Below are positions 17,457-26,382 of a stretch of DNA of 64,000 nt, piece by piece. The notes under the pieces are model-generated. The model made no database searches, was not told where the DNA came from, and worked only from the letters and a program-made list of their open reading frames with translations. The DNA lies in assembly GCA_050748485.1 (NCBI GenBank), contig JBOGPP010000106.1, forward strand, positions 4,034 through 68,033. Reading direction: 5' to 3'. The position numbers were made by a program, and so were the translations under genes. The DNA comes from TH5896 sp050748485. GTDB lineage: Archaea > Thermoproteota > Nitrososphaeria > Nitrososphaerales > Nitrososphaeraceae. The number at the start of each line of letters is the position of its first letter. Within the stretch, counting starts at the first letter, position 1.

Positions 17457-19439
17457 CTAAGTCCATGAAGTTACAGGTTCTCCTAATGCTTTTTTTATTT
17501 TGTACAATTTGCTTCTCAAATCAATTGCACGTTCAAAATTGAGATCCTCTGCACTCTGTATCATTTGAGCTTCTGTATTGAGCGCAAGTTTACCAAGATC
17601 TGATTTACTCATTGATTTAATATTCACATCTATGGAATCATTCTCAGAGCTTGATATGGGTTTCACAATGGACTTGGGGATGATGTTATTTTTAATGTTA
17701 TATTCAACTTGCTTCTCGCGCCGCCGATCGCTCTCACCAATGGCTCTTTTCATTGAATCAGTGACTTTATCAGCGTAGAGTATGACTCTTCCATCAATAT
17801 TTCTAGCAGCTCTTCCAAAGGTCTGCACAAGGCTCGTAGAGTTTCTTAGAAATCCTTCCTTATCAGCGTCTAAGATTGCGACTAATGATACTTCAGGAAG
17901 ATCGAGACCTTCCCTGAGTAGATTTACGCCTACTAGCACATCGAATTCTCCGATTCTCAGTTGACGAAGGAGCTCGGTTCTATCCAAACCTTTTATTTCC
18001 GAATGAATATACCTAACTCTAATGTTCTTTTTAGTTAAGAAATCGGCAAGGTCTTCTGACATCCTCTTTGTCAAAGTTGTAACAAGGGTCCTCTGATTTC
18101 GCTTTTTCTGTCTCCGAACCTCTTGGATTAGGTCTTGTATTTGATTTCGTGCCTCTCGCACCTCTACTACAGGATCAACTAGGCCTGTTGGCCTTACTAA
18201 TTGTTCGACAATTTGCCAACTTCGTTCCAATTCATAATCGGCTGGGGTAGCTGAAATGAAGATTACTTTTTTCATGTACTCTTCAAACTCTTTGAATTTC
18301 AAAGGTCGATTATCTGCTGCACTTGGGAGTCGAAATCCATAATCGATAAGTGTTTTCTTTCTACCAAAATCGCCGTTAAACATAGCATGTAACTGAGGTA
18401 TGGTAACATGAGATTCATCTATAACCAGAATAAAATCTTCACCAAAGAAATCCAGAAGACAATAGGGAGGATCACCAGGATTTCTTCCATCAAAGTGTCT
18501 GGAGTAATTTTCTATCCCTTGACAATAACCTAACTCTTGTATCATTTCTGTATCATAATTAGTTCTGGAAGTAAGCCTCTGTCTTTCAAGTTCAGATGGC
18601 AGATTTGGTAACCATTCTCCAAGTTCTTGACGGATTGATGCAATAGCTGATTGCCTTCTGTCGTCACCGACAACATAATGCTTTGCTGGAAATATTTTCA
18701 CTCTTTGAATCTCCCTTATCTTTTCCATGGTAATAGGATCGTGCAAAGTCATCATTTCGATATCTTGTCCAAAAAGTGCTATCCTTAAAAGATCCTCGGA
18801 GTAGGCAGGGATAATGTCGATCGTATCCCCCCTGACTCTAAACCCTCCGGCCTTCAACGAAAGATCGTTTCTTTCATAGCGAGCCTCTACAAGCCTACTA
18901 ATAATAGACTTTCTGTCTACCCTAGAATTTTTGTCAAGTAGAATCGAATTCTGGTCCCATTCAACCGGAGATCCTAAAGAGTATATACATGAAACGGTAG
19001 CAACTATGATAGTAGGCTCTCCTGACATTAACATTGCTGTTGCCTCTAATCTCATCTTCTCTATTCTTTCGTTTATCTCAGTATCCTTTTCAATGTATGT
19101 ATCAGTCTGTGGTAGGTAACTCTCTGGTTGATAGTAATCATAAAAGCTTACAAAATAACCAACATTATTTTGAGGGAAAAATTCCCTTAATTCGGTATAC
19201 AGTTGAGCTGCTAATGTCTTATTATGGGATATTATGAGAGTGTTCTTATTAACGGCTGCTATCACATTTGCGATTGTAAACGTTTTTCCACTACCAGTAA
19301 CCCCAAGTAGAGTTTGGCAACCACTCCTCTCCAAGGCTCCGTAAGATAGTTTGGATATTGCGATTGGCTGATCCCCACTGGGAGGAAAACTATTCGGTGA
19401 TAGCATGAACTTACCAGACATAGTTTTGCTCCGGGACAA
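17457..19439 (-). CDS. uvrB: Excinuclease ABC subunit B
   Basis: Helicase-like damage-verification subunit. The Walker A reads LLGVTGSGKTFTIANVI near residue 41; the beta-hairpin that wedges the DNA is YQPESYLPQTDTYIEKD; the DEAD-box-like motif is DESHVTIPQL; motif VI is QTFGRAARNIDGRV; and a UVR domain closes the protein (AEDLNFERAIDLRSKLYKIK) for contact with UvrC. Length (660) is standard. First gene of the uvrBAC operon; the 1.1-kb gene-free stretch lies upstream. UvrABC in archaea is confined mainly to mesophiles and was gained from bacteria. Confidence 0.97.
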   Translation of the reverse strand: MSRSKTMSGKFMLSPNSFPPSGDQPIAISKLSYGALERSGCQTLLGVTGSGKTFTIANVIAAVNKNTLIISHNKTLAAQLYTELREFFPQNNVGYFVSFYDYYQPESYLPQTDTYIEKDTEINERIEKMRLEATAMLMSGEPTIIVATVSCIYSLGSPVEWDQNSILLDKNSRVDRKSIISRLVEARYERNDLSLKAGGFRVRGDTIDIIPAYSEDLLRIALFGQDIEMMTLHDPITMEKIREIQRVKIFPAKHYVVGDDRRQSAIASIRQELGEWLPNLPSELERQRLTSRTNYDTEMIQELGYCQGIENYSRHFDGRNPGDPPYCLLDFFGEDFILVIDESHVTIPQLHAMFNGDFGRKKTLIDYGFRLPSAADNRPLKFKEFEEYMKKVIFISATPADYELERSWQIVEQLVRPTGLVDPVVEVREARNQIQDLIQEVRRQKKRNQRTLVTTLTKRMSEDLADFLTKKNIRVRYIHSEIKGLDRTELLRQLRIGEFDVLVGVNLLREGLDLPEVSLVAILDADKEGFLRNSTSLVQTFGRAARNIDGRVILYADKVTDSMKRAIGESDRRREKQVEYNIKNNIIPKSIVKPISSSENDSIDVNIKSMSKSDLGKLALNTEAQMIQSAEDLNFERAIDLRSKLYKIKKALGEPVTSWT

Positions 19440-19870
19440 TTCATCTTTACAAAGATCATTACGCGAATATAATACTATTTACCAACATCAAATAAAATAA
19501 CTAAAAGATCTATACTTACATGTAACCTTTTTGGCTTGGAGTGTAGAAGGAAAGGATTAGGTAACGATGTTATTTTTTCAGAACGCGAACAAGTTATAAA
19601 TCTAACATATTCGGGTTTTTTCAGGAAAATATTAAATTTGACTGCCATAGAACTATTATAGGTTGCCACAAGATAATAGAATTTTATTCTATAGACTTGG
19701 GTTATTGCGTTAAAGTAAAATTTTTTTAGTATTATCTCATATGAATTGCATTTAAGAAGAAATTTATATTGTAATTTCTGCACCACAGTGGGGGACTAAT
19801 TATTCTATCTCTTGAAAATCAATTGGATCGTGCATCAAAGAGTAGCGATGACCATTAAAGGACATTCCGT

Positions 19871-19944
19871 TTTCTATAAGACCGCCCAAAGCCGTTGGCT
19901 CGGCTATTGCCAATAGCAATAGAGTTAATTTGGGCCGATAGAAA
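19871..19944. ncRNA. Putative structured RNA, three-way junction
   Basis: Perfect Watson-Crick stems nest as follows: TTTCTAT (19871-19877) with ATAGAAA (19938-19944); GCCCAAA (19884-19890) with TTTGGGC (19929-19935); inside these, hairpin GCCG (19891-19894)/CGGC (19901-19904) with a six-base loop, and hairpin TATTGC (19905-19910)/GCAATA (19916-19921) with a five-base loop. An asymmetric internal loop (AAGACC/CG) separates the two outer stems. Together 24 base pairs in 74 bases with no mismatch. Because every pair is Watson-Crick, the strand cannot be chosen. It does not match a tRNA, or any riboswitch core that I recognise. Expression is not shown. Confidence 0.5.
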
Positions 19945-20170
19945 GTTTCCATAGCATGCTTTGCAGATCTCTAGTTCGCTCCATCCAGATGATTATTCGC
20001 CCGAGCATATCTTGAGTATCTGCAGTTATTGTCGGACTTGGATTCGATCCCCAAATAATATTTTGTGGGTAATTTCACGCCGAAAATGTCGTGTTGATTG
20101 GATAATGGTCGAACCAAACGAATAATGCTTCTGCGTTTCGTAAATGAGCCTAACATGCAGTTCCTGCGCG

Positions 20171-20203
20171 GTAACTGCAGTTACTGCAAATAATGCAAGT
20201 AAC
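20171..20203. repeat. Palindrome and overlapping inverted repeat
   Basis: GTAACTGCAGTTAC at 20171-20184 is a perfect 14-base palindrome. Its right half also pairs with a second copy: GTTACTGCA (20180-20188) with TGCAAGTAAC (20194-20203), a hairpin with one bulged base. The two foldings exclude each other. It could be a regulator binding site or part of an RNA. The next gene start is about 370 bases downstream (20574). Confidence 0.4.
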
Positions 20204-20573
20204 TTCGATTAACGCAATCATGATCGATAAATGGCTGTGTTATAAGTTCGGGAATAGCAAGGTTCACCATATTCGATGGCATCTATATATCGTAAAAAAA
20301 GTTTCAGGATAAACGGTAAATCTCATCATAATCATTTTGGAGAAAAAGATCACATTAGACGGTAATTTCGTTTTGGTCCTGAGCCCTTCTTGTCCCTTCA
20401 TGGAATCCAAATTCTTTTTAGGTAAGGAAGAATCTTAAATTAAAGACTTGGTCGGTTCTTTAGAATAGAATATCAGTATGGTTTTAAGGTATGAGAGATT
20501 ATGTTTGAACCTCACTTCATTGGACAATAAATTATCGAGCAATCCTTTTCTTTAACTTCACCTATATCATAGT

Positions 20574-21302
20574 ATGGAACTATCCATTGAGTCGCTTAGC
20601 AAAGAATCTTTTCTTTCCTTTTTGGAAAATGATGCAAATATTAGAGTAGATGGTTTTCTTGAAAGCGCGATGGCTGTTGCTGAAGAGGTTCATGAAGGTG
20701 TCAAAAGAGAAGACGGGATCTCTTCATTCTTAGATACACATATCTGGCCAGTTGCAAAGAATATGACAGTTCATTACAGGCAGCATAATAAAGCCATTAC
20801 AACAGTGGAAATTGCAAGTGCGGTTCTACATGACGTCTTAGAGGATAACGATCGCATCCTAAACCTCTATGAAACTAGGTCTTATGGATTTGATGCATAT
20901 CTGCGATATCAATTTGGAAATCGTGTGCTTAATGTGCTTCATTCTCTAAGAACTCCTGCGCTGGATTCTTACGAAAGGAAGGCCTCTAAGAAAGATATGG
21001 AACAAGAAAGATTCCATGATTACTGTGCACTTTTGGCAGACGCAGATTACGACCTCAAGTGTATCAAGCTTTTCGATCGGATGAATAATATGAAATTCAT
21101 AGCGTATACTGCTTCAACGAACAAGAAACCAGTAGTCTATATGAAGATAAAAAGATATCTTTTGGAGGCTGAGGACTTTTATTTGGCCTATCCTATACTA
21201 GAGCCAAGAATGCCAGAGCTATACAAGCAATTGAGAGGTCTATATGAGCAATTGCGTTCTTACTATCTTGAAGAAACCTTAAGCCTACCTCAAGCTCAGT
21301 AG
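20574..21302 (+). CDS. HD-domain protein of the RelA/SpoT hydrolase type
   Basis: Likely a metal-dependent phosphohydrolase. The metal-binding set of SpoT/MESH1-type HD domains is recognisable: His56 in DTHIWPVA, the H-D-x2-E-D block HDVLED (residues 86-91), and a late Asp in KCIKLFDRMNNMKF, equivalent to the 'VKLADRLHNMR' motif of SpoT. There is no synthetase, TGS or ACT domain, so it would be a stand-alone hydrolase like small alarmone hydrolases. The real substrate is uncertain; other nucleotides are possible. The gene is alone, with 123 bases before etfB. Confidence 0.7.
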   Translation: MELSIESLSKESFLSFLENDANIRVDGFLESAMAVAEEVHEGVKREDGISSFLDTHIWPVAKNMTVHYRQHNKAITTVEIASAVLHDVLEDNDRILNLYETRSYGFDAYLRYQFGNRVLNVLHSLRTPALDSYERKASKKDMEQERFHDYCALLADADYDLKCIKLFDRMNNMKFIAYTASTNKKPVVYMKIKRYLLEAEDFYLAYPILEPRMPELYKQLRGLYEQLRSYYLEETLSLPQAQ

Positions 21303-21425
21303 AAATATAAGTGTATTTATAAGATTCTAGATTTCTATTGAGCCCAGAGCATCAAAACTGATGTTGACCTTTTAACTGTTAGAAAATAGTTGTGACCCTG
21401 TCCAAAAGCCATTTAAAGGGTATCT

Positions 21426-22334
21426 ATGGGTAGGTATGACTGCATGCCAGTACGACCATTGAATGTAGGAGTAATAGTGAAATTAGAGCCAGACTTTAGC
21501 GAAGGAAATGTAAGCTATAATCCGGACGGCACTCTTAACAGGGCAGAAACCAAAAATATACTCGGCCCGCATAGCGCAGCAGCCACACTGGCCGCCTTTT
21601 ATTGTAAGGTAAAATATGACGCTAAAGTGGCAATTGGCACGATGGGACCGCCCATCGCTAATCAAGCGTTGAGACAAGCTCAACTTCTTTCCAATGCAGA
21701 CGAATTGCATCTGTATAGTGATAGGATATTTGCCGGTGCGGATACCTTAGCAACCGCAGAAGTGCTTAGACTAGGCGTATCACGTATGAACAGTGGTTTG
21801 GGCGCCGATATTGTTATATCTGGCCATAGAGCATCCGACGGCGAAACTGGCCAAACAGGTCCGCAAACTGCATGGAAACTGGGCTACCCTTTCATAGGGA
21901 ATGTTATCGACTTTCATATTGATCAGGAGGGTAGGAGTATATATGCTAAAAGATTTATCTCGTTATACGGCTTTTATGATGTGATAGAAGAGATTCAAGC
22001 GCCTCTACCCGTTTTCATATCGGCCGATCCTTCCTATAAGCCATCATTTAACACAATTTCAGAAAGGCTCTCCTTGGCAAGGAATCTCAACGAAGCACGA
22101 AATAGAGCCGACAACTTTGAAAAATATCTACAAGTATACAATTCCGAAGGTCTAGGCGCAGATCCTCGGTATGTGGGGCTACCCGGTTCGCCAACCATTG
22201 TGTATAAAGTGGAAAAGATTCCTAAAGCAAAGGCCAAGAGGCGAGCCGAATTTGTTGATGGAAATGACACAGTTCAGCTCGATATGGTAGCAAAAAAACT
22301 CCTTCAGCTTATGACGGAGGCGCCCATTAAATGA
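21426..22334 (+). CDS. etfB: Electron transfer flavoprotein beta subunit
   Basis: FixA/EtfB family; binds AMP or FAD in the EtfAB dimer. Recognisable parts are NVGVIVKLEPDF at the start, NILGPHSAAATLAAFYC, the EtfB ladder 'GADTLATAEVLRLGV', and ISGHRASDGETGQTGPQTAWKLGYPFI (the conserved G-x3-D...GQ-x-GP block). At 302 residues it is longer than common forms (about 260). The start at 21426 is kept, but a TTTAAA box at 21414-21419 would place a leaderless start at the ATG at 21444. The gene overlaps etfA by 4 bases. Confidence 0.92.
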   Translation: MGRYDCMPVRPLNVGVIVKLEPDFSEGNVSYNPDGTLNRAETKNILGPHSAAATLAAFYCKVKYDAKVAIGTMGPPIANQALRQAQLLSNADELHLYSDRIFAGADTLATAEVLRLGVSRMNSGLGADIVISGHRASDGETGQTGPQTAWKLGYPFIGNVIDFHIDQEGRSIYAKRFISLYGFYDVIEEIQAPLPVFISADPSYKPSFNTISERLSLARNLNEARNRADNFEKYLQVYNSEGLGADPRYVGLPGSPTIVYKVEKIPKAKAKRRAEFVDGNDTVQLDMVAKKLLQLMTEAPIK

Positions 22335-23566
22335 GCGGAGCTACACAAAATTCAGAAACAAGCACAGGAAATTTAGGTCAGATCGAATCTTACCAACATC
22401 TCTATGTTGTGATAGAGCATGAAGAAGGCATTCCCGTGCCTGTAAGCTTGGAAATGCTTGGCGAAGCCAGACGGCTCATGGATAATTTCAACGTGAAATA
22501 CTCAAGTAACGAAAAAGTGGTCGCTGTAGTACTTGGCGATAATGTTAGATATCTGTGTCAAGAACTGATCAGGTTTGGTGCAGACGTAGTAGTGTACGCA
22601 GATAATCATTCCTTAAAATACTATACGAATCTATTGTATACTAAAATAATATGTCAAATAGCTGAAGACAAGAATGTTGCAAGATCGATATCTCCTAATC
22701 GTTCCGAAAATTACAAAAAACCTAGGTATATGTTCTTTTCTGCGGACAACACTGGGCGACATTTGTCTTCAACGGTGTTGGCACAACTCGAGTCAGGATT
22801 GGCATCCGATATTAATAAATTGGTTATTTCTGACCTTGAGATTAGGCACGAACACAAGACTAAGGGTCAACCCGTTAAATTTGAGAAAACTCTAGAAATG
22901 TACAGGCCAGACTTCTCTGGGTTTCTATGGACTACTATCCTGTGCCTTGATAATAGGAATCCAGCTATTGCTAGAGAATATCATCCTCAATCATGTAGTA
23001 TCATTCCAGGTGTCTTCGAACCTATAACCAAGGAAGATCAGCGAACAGGAACGATTATAGATTTTGAACCCCAGATCTCCGGCGAAGATTTAAGAATTAA
23101 GGTATTAAGTAGAAACATTATTAAGTCTACGATTGATTTTGAGAGCTGCAAAATCATAGTTAGCTACGGTCGAGGAATTAGAGATTCTCCCGAGGATAAT
23201 TTCAAACTGATTGAACAATTCGCCAAAGCACTCAATGCTGAGATAGGTATATCTCTTCCAATCTCAAAAAGGCCTTACCAAACTAAGGATCAGCATCTGC
23301 TGTCCTACATGATCCCCGAAAGGGTGATTGGCACCAGTGGTAGAAAGGTTTCGCCTGTAGTATATATCGCTATAGGTATCAGCGGAGCAGTTCAACATCT
23401 AGCAGGTATGAAAGAATCAGGCTTTGTAGTTGTAATAAATCCTGACTCGGATGCAGCATTTAGAGATGAATGTGATATTTTTATAAAAGGACGATTGGAG
23501 GAAGTGTTACCCATTCTCACAGAACACATAAAAAAACATATGTTAATGATAGAGAAGAGGGCCTAA
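22331..23566 (+). CDS. etfA: Electron transfer flavoprotein alpha subunit
   Basis: FixB/EtfA family. The FAD-binding C-terminal domain shows GTSGRKVSPVVYIAIGISGAVQHLAGMKESG and VVINPDSDAAF, the strongest signature of EtfA. The N-terminal domain (VVIEHEEGIPVPVSLEMLGEARRL) is the usual EtfA start. At 411 residues it exceeds the usual 310-330; the extra length is in the middle (residues about 110-200). It overlaps etfB and is followed after 3 bases by the FixC-FixX fusion, so all three are one operon. Confidence 0.93.
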   Translation: MSGATQNSETSTGNLGQIESYQHLYVVIEHEEGIPVPVSLEMLGEARRLMDNFNVKYSSNEKVVAVVLGDNVRYLCQELIRFGADVVVYADNHSLKYYTNLLYTKIICQIAEDKNVARSISPNRSENYKKPRYMFFSADNTGRHLSSTVLAQLESGLASDINKLVISDLEIRHEHKTKGQPVKFEKTLEMYRPDFSGFLWTTILCLDNRNPAIAREYHPQSCSIIPGVFEPITKEDQRTGTIIDFEPQISGEDLRIKVLSRNIIKSTIDFESCKIIVSYGRGIRDSPEDNFKLIEQFAKALNAEIGISLPISKRPYQTKDQHLLSYMIPERVIGTSGRKVSPVVYIAIGISGAVQHLAGMKESGFVVVINPDSDAAFRDECDIFIKGRLEEVLPILTEHIKKHMLMIEKRA

Positions 23567-23569
23567 GAT

Positions 23570-25447
23570 ATGGAAAGATATGATGTTGCAATAGTTGGAG
23601 GAGGAACAAGTGGGCTTACGGCACTACGCCAACTCGCGAACCTTGGAAAACAAGCTGTGTTACTTGAGGCTGGGAACACTGCAGGAATTAAGAACATTTC
23701 AGGAGGGATTCTCTATTCAAAAAAACCTAAGAACGGTAGAGTATATAATATTGAGGATGTATTTGGACGGGAATTTATTGACGATGCTCCCTATGAGCGA
23801 CCCATAACGCAGTATATGTTACATGCGACGTCTAATGATAAATTATATTCAATTGACTTAACTCCTGTCCACGAATATCAGATCAATTATGCCTACTCTG
23901 TCTTACTGAGTAAACTCATTCCATGGCTTGCCAAAGAGGCAAGTGATATTTCAGAAAAAATGGGGGGAGGGATAATATCCGGAGTCCATGTGAGATCTGT
24001 TAGATGGGAACAGGGTAACAGTGATATTGTGATAGATACAGATGAGCTAGAACCATTTAGAGTAAAAGCTGTTATTGCAGCTGATGGCGTAAACTCTGAA
24101 CTAGCAGAAGTTACCAAAGCTCGAAACAAGTTCTCTTCTGAACAGCTTTACCAAGGAGTAAAGGTCGTAATTAAGCTTCCTGAAACAATTTTGGAAGAGA
24201 GATTTAATGTTACAGGTGAAGAAGGGGCTGCGCATTTGTTCGCGGGAGATGTGACCATGAATCATATAGGCGGAGGTTTTCTGTATACGAATAGAGATAC
24301 CATTTCTCTCGGAGCAGTATATCACATGGACTCTTTGATGGATTATCCAGTTGAACCCTCACGACTAATCGATACTCTAATACGAAATAAGTTAGTAGCA
24401 GAATTTGTCAAGGACAGAGTGCCTGCAAAGAAATCTAGTCAAGCTTTGATCTCAAAGGACGAAGAGATTCGCCAACACTTTATGGCCGTCAAGCTACTAA
24501 AAACCTGGAACAATCTCCGCTCTGAATACTATTCTAGAGATGGAATTAAGCGACTAATCGAAAGCGGCAAGTATGGGACAAAAGATGAGATAGAGAGTAG
24601 GATCGCCTTTCTAGAGAATGAGCTAGTAGAAAAATACAATTATGAATTTGGTGATAATTACGTAGAATTAGAATACAGCACTAAATTAATTCCTGATGGC
24701 AAGCGATGTAGAATGAAAGCACCTTATTATAAAAATATACTTTTTGTAGGCGATGCAGCTGGTCGAGGTGTGTTTGTCGGTCCAAGAATTGAAGGGCTTA
24801 ATGTGGGCATAGATGACGCAGTAAGGGCGGCAAACGCTGTCGCACGGTCCTTAGATAGGAACAACTTTGATGAGCAATATCTTGGTAATTTCTACACAAA
24901 GTCTGTGGAAGAGAGCCCATATACAAGAGACATGAAAGAAATTGACAAGGATTACCTTAAGATTTTCCTCGATTGCAGCAAGAATATTCCAAAGGATATA
25001 GTAGGTTCAAGATATGGGATGATTTTTAAGCTAATGTCCAGCGGCACTTTAAGAGGAATTGCAGTAGGATTTGCAAATATGCTCGGATTTGACCGTCTAT
25101 TACCTTTGGTTGAATCTGTTGATACTTACGTAAATGTTCCAGTTGAGCTAGCCGACAGATTGGGCAAGACTATAGATAGTAACTATGTTCCAACTACTCC
25201 ATCACTACAGGAAAGGATTGCGAAACTGGATTACGATGATGATTCAATCCCGCATATACAGGTGACAAAGCCTCGGAGTGAATTTATGCTAAAGATGGTA
25301 TCTTTGTGTCCTACGCGTTGTTATAGCTGCGAGAATGGTGATGTAATTCTGCAACATGAGGGATGCATAGAGTGTGGCACCTGTGCGTATGAAACCTTAT
25401 GGAGACATCCTCGGGGTACTAAGGGAGTCTCATATAAGTACGGGTAG
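23570..25447 (+). CDS. FixC-FixX fusion: ETF-quinone oxidoreductase-like flavoprotein
   Basis: FAD-dependent oxidoreductase that should pass electrons from EtfAB to a quinone or another acceptor. The N-terminal dinucleotide motif is VAIVGGGTSGLTALRQL; the mid-part has AVIAADGVNS and GDAAGRGVFVGPRIEGLNVG, typical of the FixC/GGR/ETF-QO family. The last 45 residues are a FixX-type ferredoxin: CPTRCYSC, then EGCIECGTCAYETLW and HPRGTKGVSYKYG, enough cysteines for one [4Fe-4S] cluster. In fixABCX operons FixC and FixX are separate; here they are one chain of 625 residues, as in mitochondrial ETF-QO. Confidence 0.88.
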   Translation: MERYDVAIVGGGTSGLTALRQLANLGKQAVLLEAGNTAGIKNISGGILYSKKPKNGRVYNIEDVFGREFIDDAPYERPITQYMLHATSNDKLYSIDLTPVHEYQINYAYSVLLSKLIPWLAKEASDISEKMGGGIISGVHVRSVRWEQGNSDIVIDTDELEPFRVKAVIAADGVNSELAEVTKARNKFSSEQLYQGVKVVIKLPETILEERFNVTGEEGAAHLFAGDVTMNHIGGGFLYTNRDTISLGAVYHMDSLMDYPVEPSRLIDTLIRNKLVAEFVKDRVPAKKSSQALISKDEEIRQHFMAVKLLKTWNNLRSEYYSRDGIKRLIESGKYGTKDEIESRIAFLENELVEKYNYEFGDNYVELEYSTKLIPDGKRCRMKAPYYKNILFVGDAAGRGVFVGPRIEGLNVGIDDAVRAANAVARSLDRNNFDEQYLGNFYTKSVEESPYTRDMKEIDKDYLKIFLDCSKNIPKDIVGSRYGMIFKLMSSGTLRGIAVGFANMLGFDRLLPLVESVDTYVNVPVELADRLGKTIDSNYVPTTPSLQERIAKLDYDDDSIPHIQVTKPRSEFMLKMVSLCPTRCYSCENGDVILQHEGCIECGTCAYETLWRHPRGTKGVSYKYG

Positions 25448-25532
25448 GCGTATATTTATTTTCCTCTCTCTTCTCTTAAGAAGAGATATACTAATTCACC
25501 AGGATATACCAATTCTTCAGGGTCGAACACCT

Positions 25533-26084
25533 TCAGCTGATCCACTTAATGGAACAGCCAATTGAAGGAAAGAAATCCTTTTCGATTACGTCTCCTGACA
25601 AGACCTTTTTCACATTATCCTCCAATATGGGAATTTTAGGATTCATCTGAGGTTCAATCGCATCATTTATACGCCCATGATAGACGAGTTTGCGTTTATC
25701 GTCAAAAAGAAAGGGATCTGGAGTACAAACGGCACCATACAATTTTGCTATGCGTTGAGTTTCATCAATTACGTATGGGAAATTAAGTTTGTACTCTCTT
25801 CCAAACCTGATCATGTTATCAAATCCCTCGTTCTCGTAATTGGGATCGTTACTATTGATGCCAATTATAGTCAGATCGTCTGTTGGAAATTTAGATTGAA
25901 GCTCCACAAGGTCGCCTATCCTAGCCTTTACGTAGGGACAATGGTTACACATGAAGATGACTAGCAATGTCTTGCTCTGTGTAAAATTTTCTAACGAGTA
26001 TTTATTTCCGTCAATTCCGCTCAAGCTAAATCGTGGAGCAGCTTGGCCTGTTTTAAGGACATCTGAGGATTCTGTCTTGACCAT
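25533..26084 (-). CDS. Thioredoxin-fold redoxin family protein
   Basis: Thioredoxin-like protein of 183 residues with the AhpC/TSA-Redoxin topology: GQAAPRFSLSGIDGNKYSL at the start, strand-then-CNHCPYVKAR (Cys46 and Cys49 in a C-x2-C arrangement), IIGINSNDPNYENEGFDNM and TPDPFLFDDKRKLVYHGRI. This 'CNHCPYV' group is widespread but poorly characterised; thiol reductase or peroxidase activity is inferred. A TTTATAGT box about 28 bases before the ATG supports the start and a leaderless transcript. It converges on the FixC-FixX gene. Confidence 0.85.
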   Translation of the reverse strand: MVKTESSDVLKTGQAAPRFSLSGIDGNKYSLENFTQSKTLLVIFMCNHCPYVKARIGDLVELQSKFPTDDLTIIGINSNDPNYENEGFDNMIRFGREYKLNFPYVIDETQRIAKLYGAVCTPDPFLFDDKRKLVYHGRINDAIEPQMNPKIPILEDNVKKVLSGDVIEKDFFPSIGCSIKWIS

Positions 26085-26382
26085 TCTGCGTAATATTGCT
26101 GCTTGTCACTATAAAATGTTTTTTTCAAGAATTCGCCTTTATCTTCCATAAATACTCTCATAAATCACAAAGCTAATTTTTGAATAATAAAATTGCTTAC
26201 GGCAAAAAGAACCTAATATCGATAGTCTCTATTGGTCAAGCAATTGGAAATCAGAATTGGCTAGGGGGAAGGAGGCTTTAATCTAATAGGATCTAAGTCG
26301 ATCTTCTGAAAATCTCATTTATGACATAATTTAAATAAGTATTCCTATTCAATCCTTAACCAATATCAGAGACGCCTTTATG

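Larger units (their letters stand above)
19440..20573. other. 1.1-kb gene-free stretch with RNA-like structure
   Basis: No convincing protein gene lies between the divergently placed uvrB and HD-protein genes. Two minus-strand reading frames (19475-19786 and 19971-20156) lack protein-like composition and any recognisable motif. What the stretch does hold are self-complementary segments: a possible three-way-junction element at 19871-19944 and a palindrome with an inverted repeat at 20171-20203, listed separately. The length is unusual for this gene-dense chromosome. Confidence 0.6.

Noticed and set aside
19475..19786. Minus-strand frame of 103 codons
   Set aside because: AT-rich, rich in Phe, Tyr, Lys and Ile as expected of random AT-rich sequence, with no motif and no clear start signal.
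19871..19944. Cobalamin, purine or hammerhead-type known RNA
   Set aside because: The conserved core bases of those RNAs are absent; only the generic three-way junction shape is shared.
20035..20085. tRNA-like segment with GGATTCGATCC resembling a T arm
   Set aside because: No acceptor, D or anticodon stem can be built around it, so it is not a tRNA or a clear tRNA remnant.
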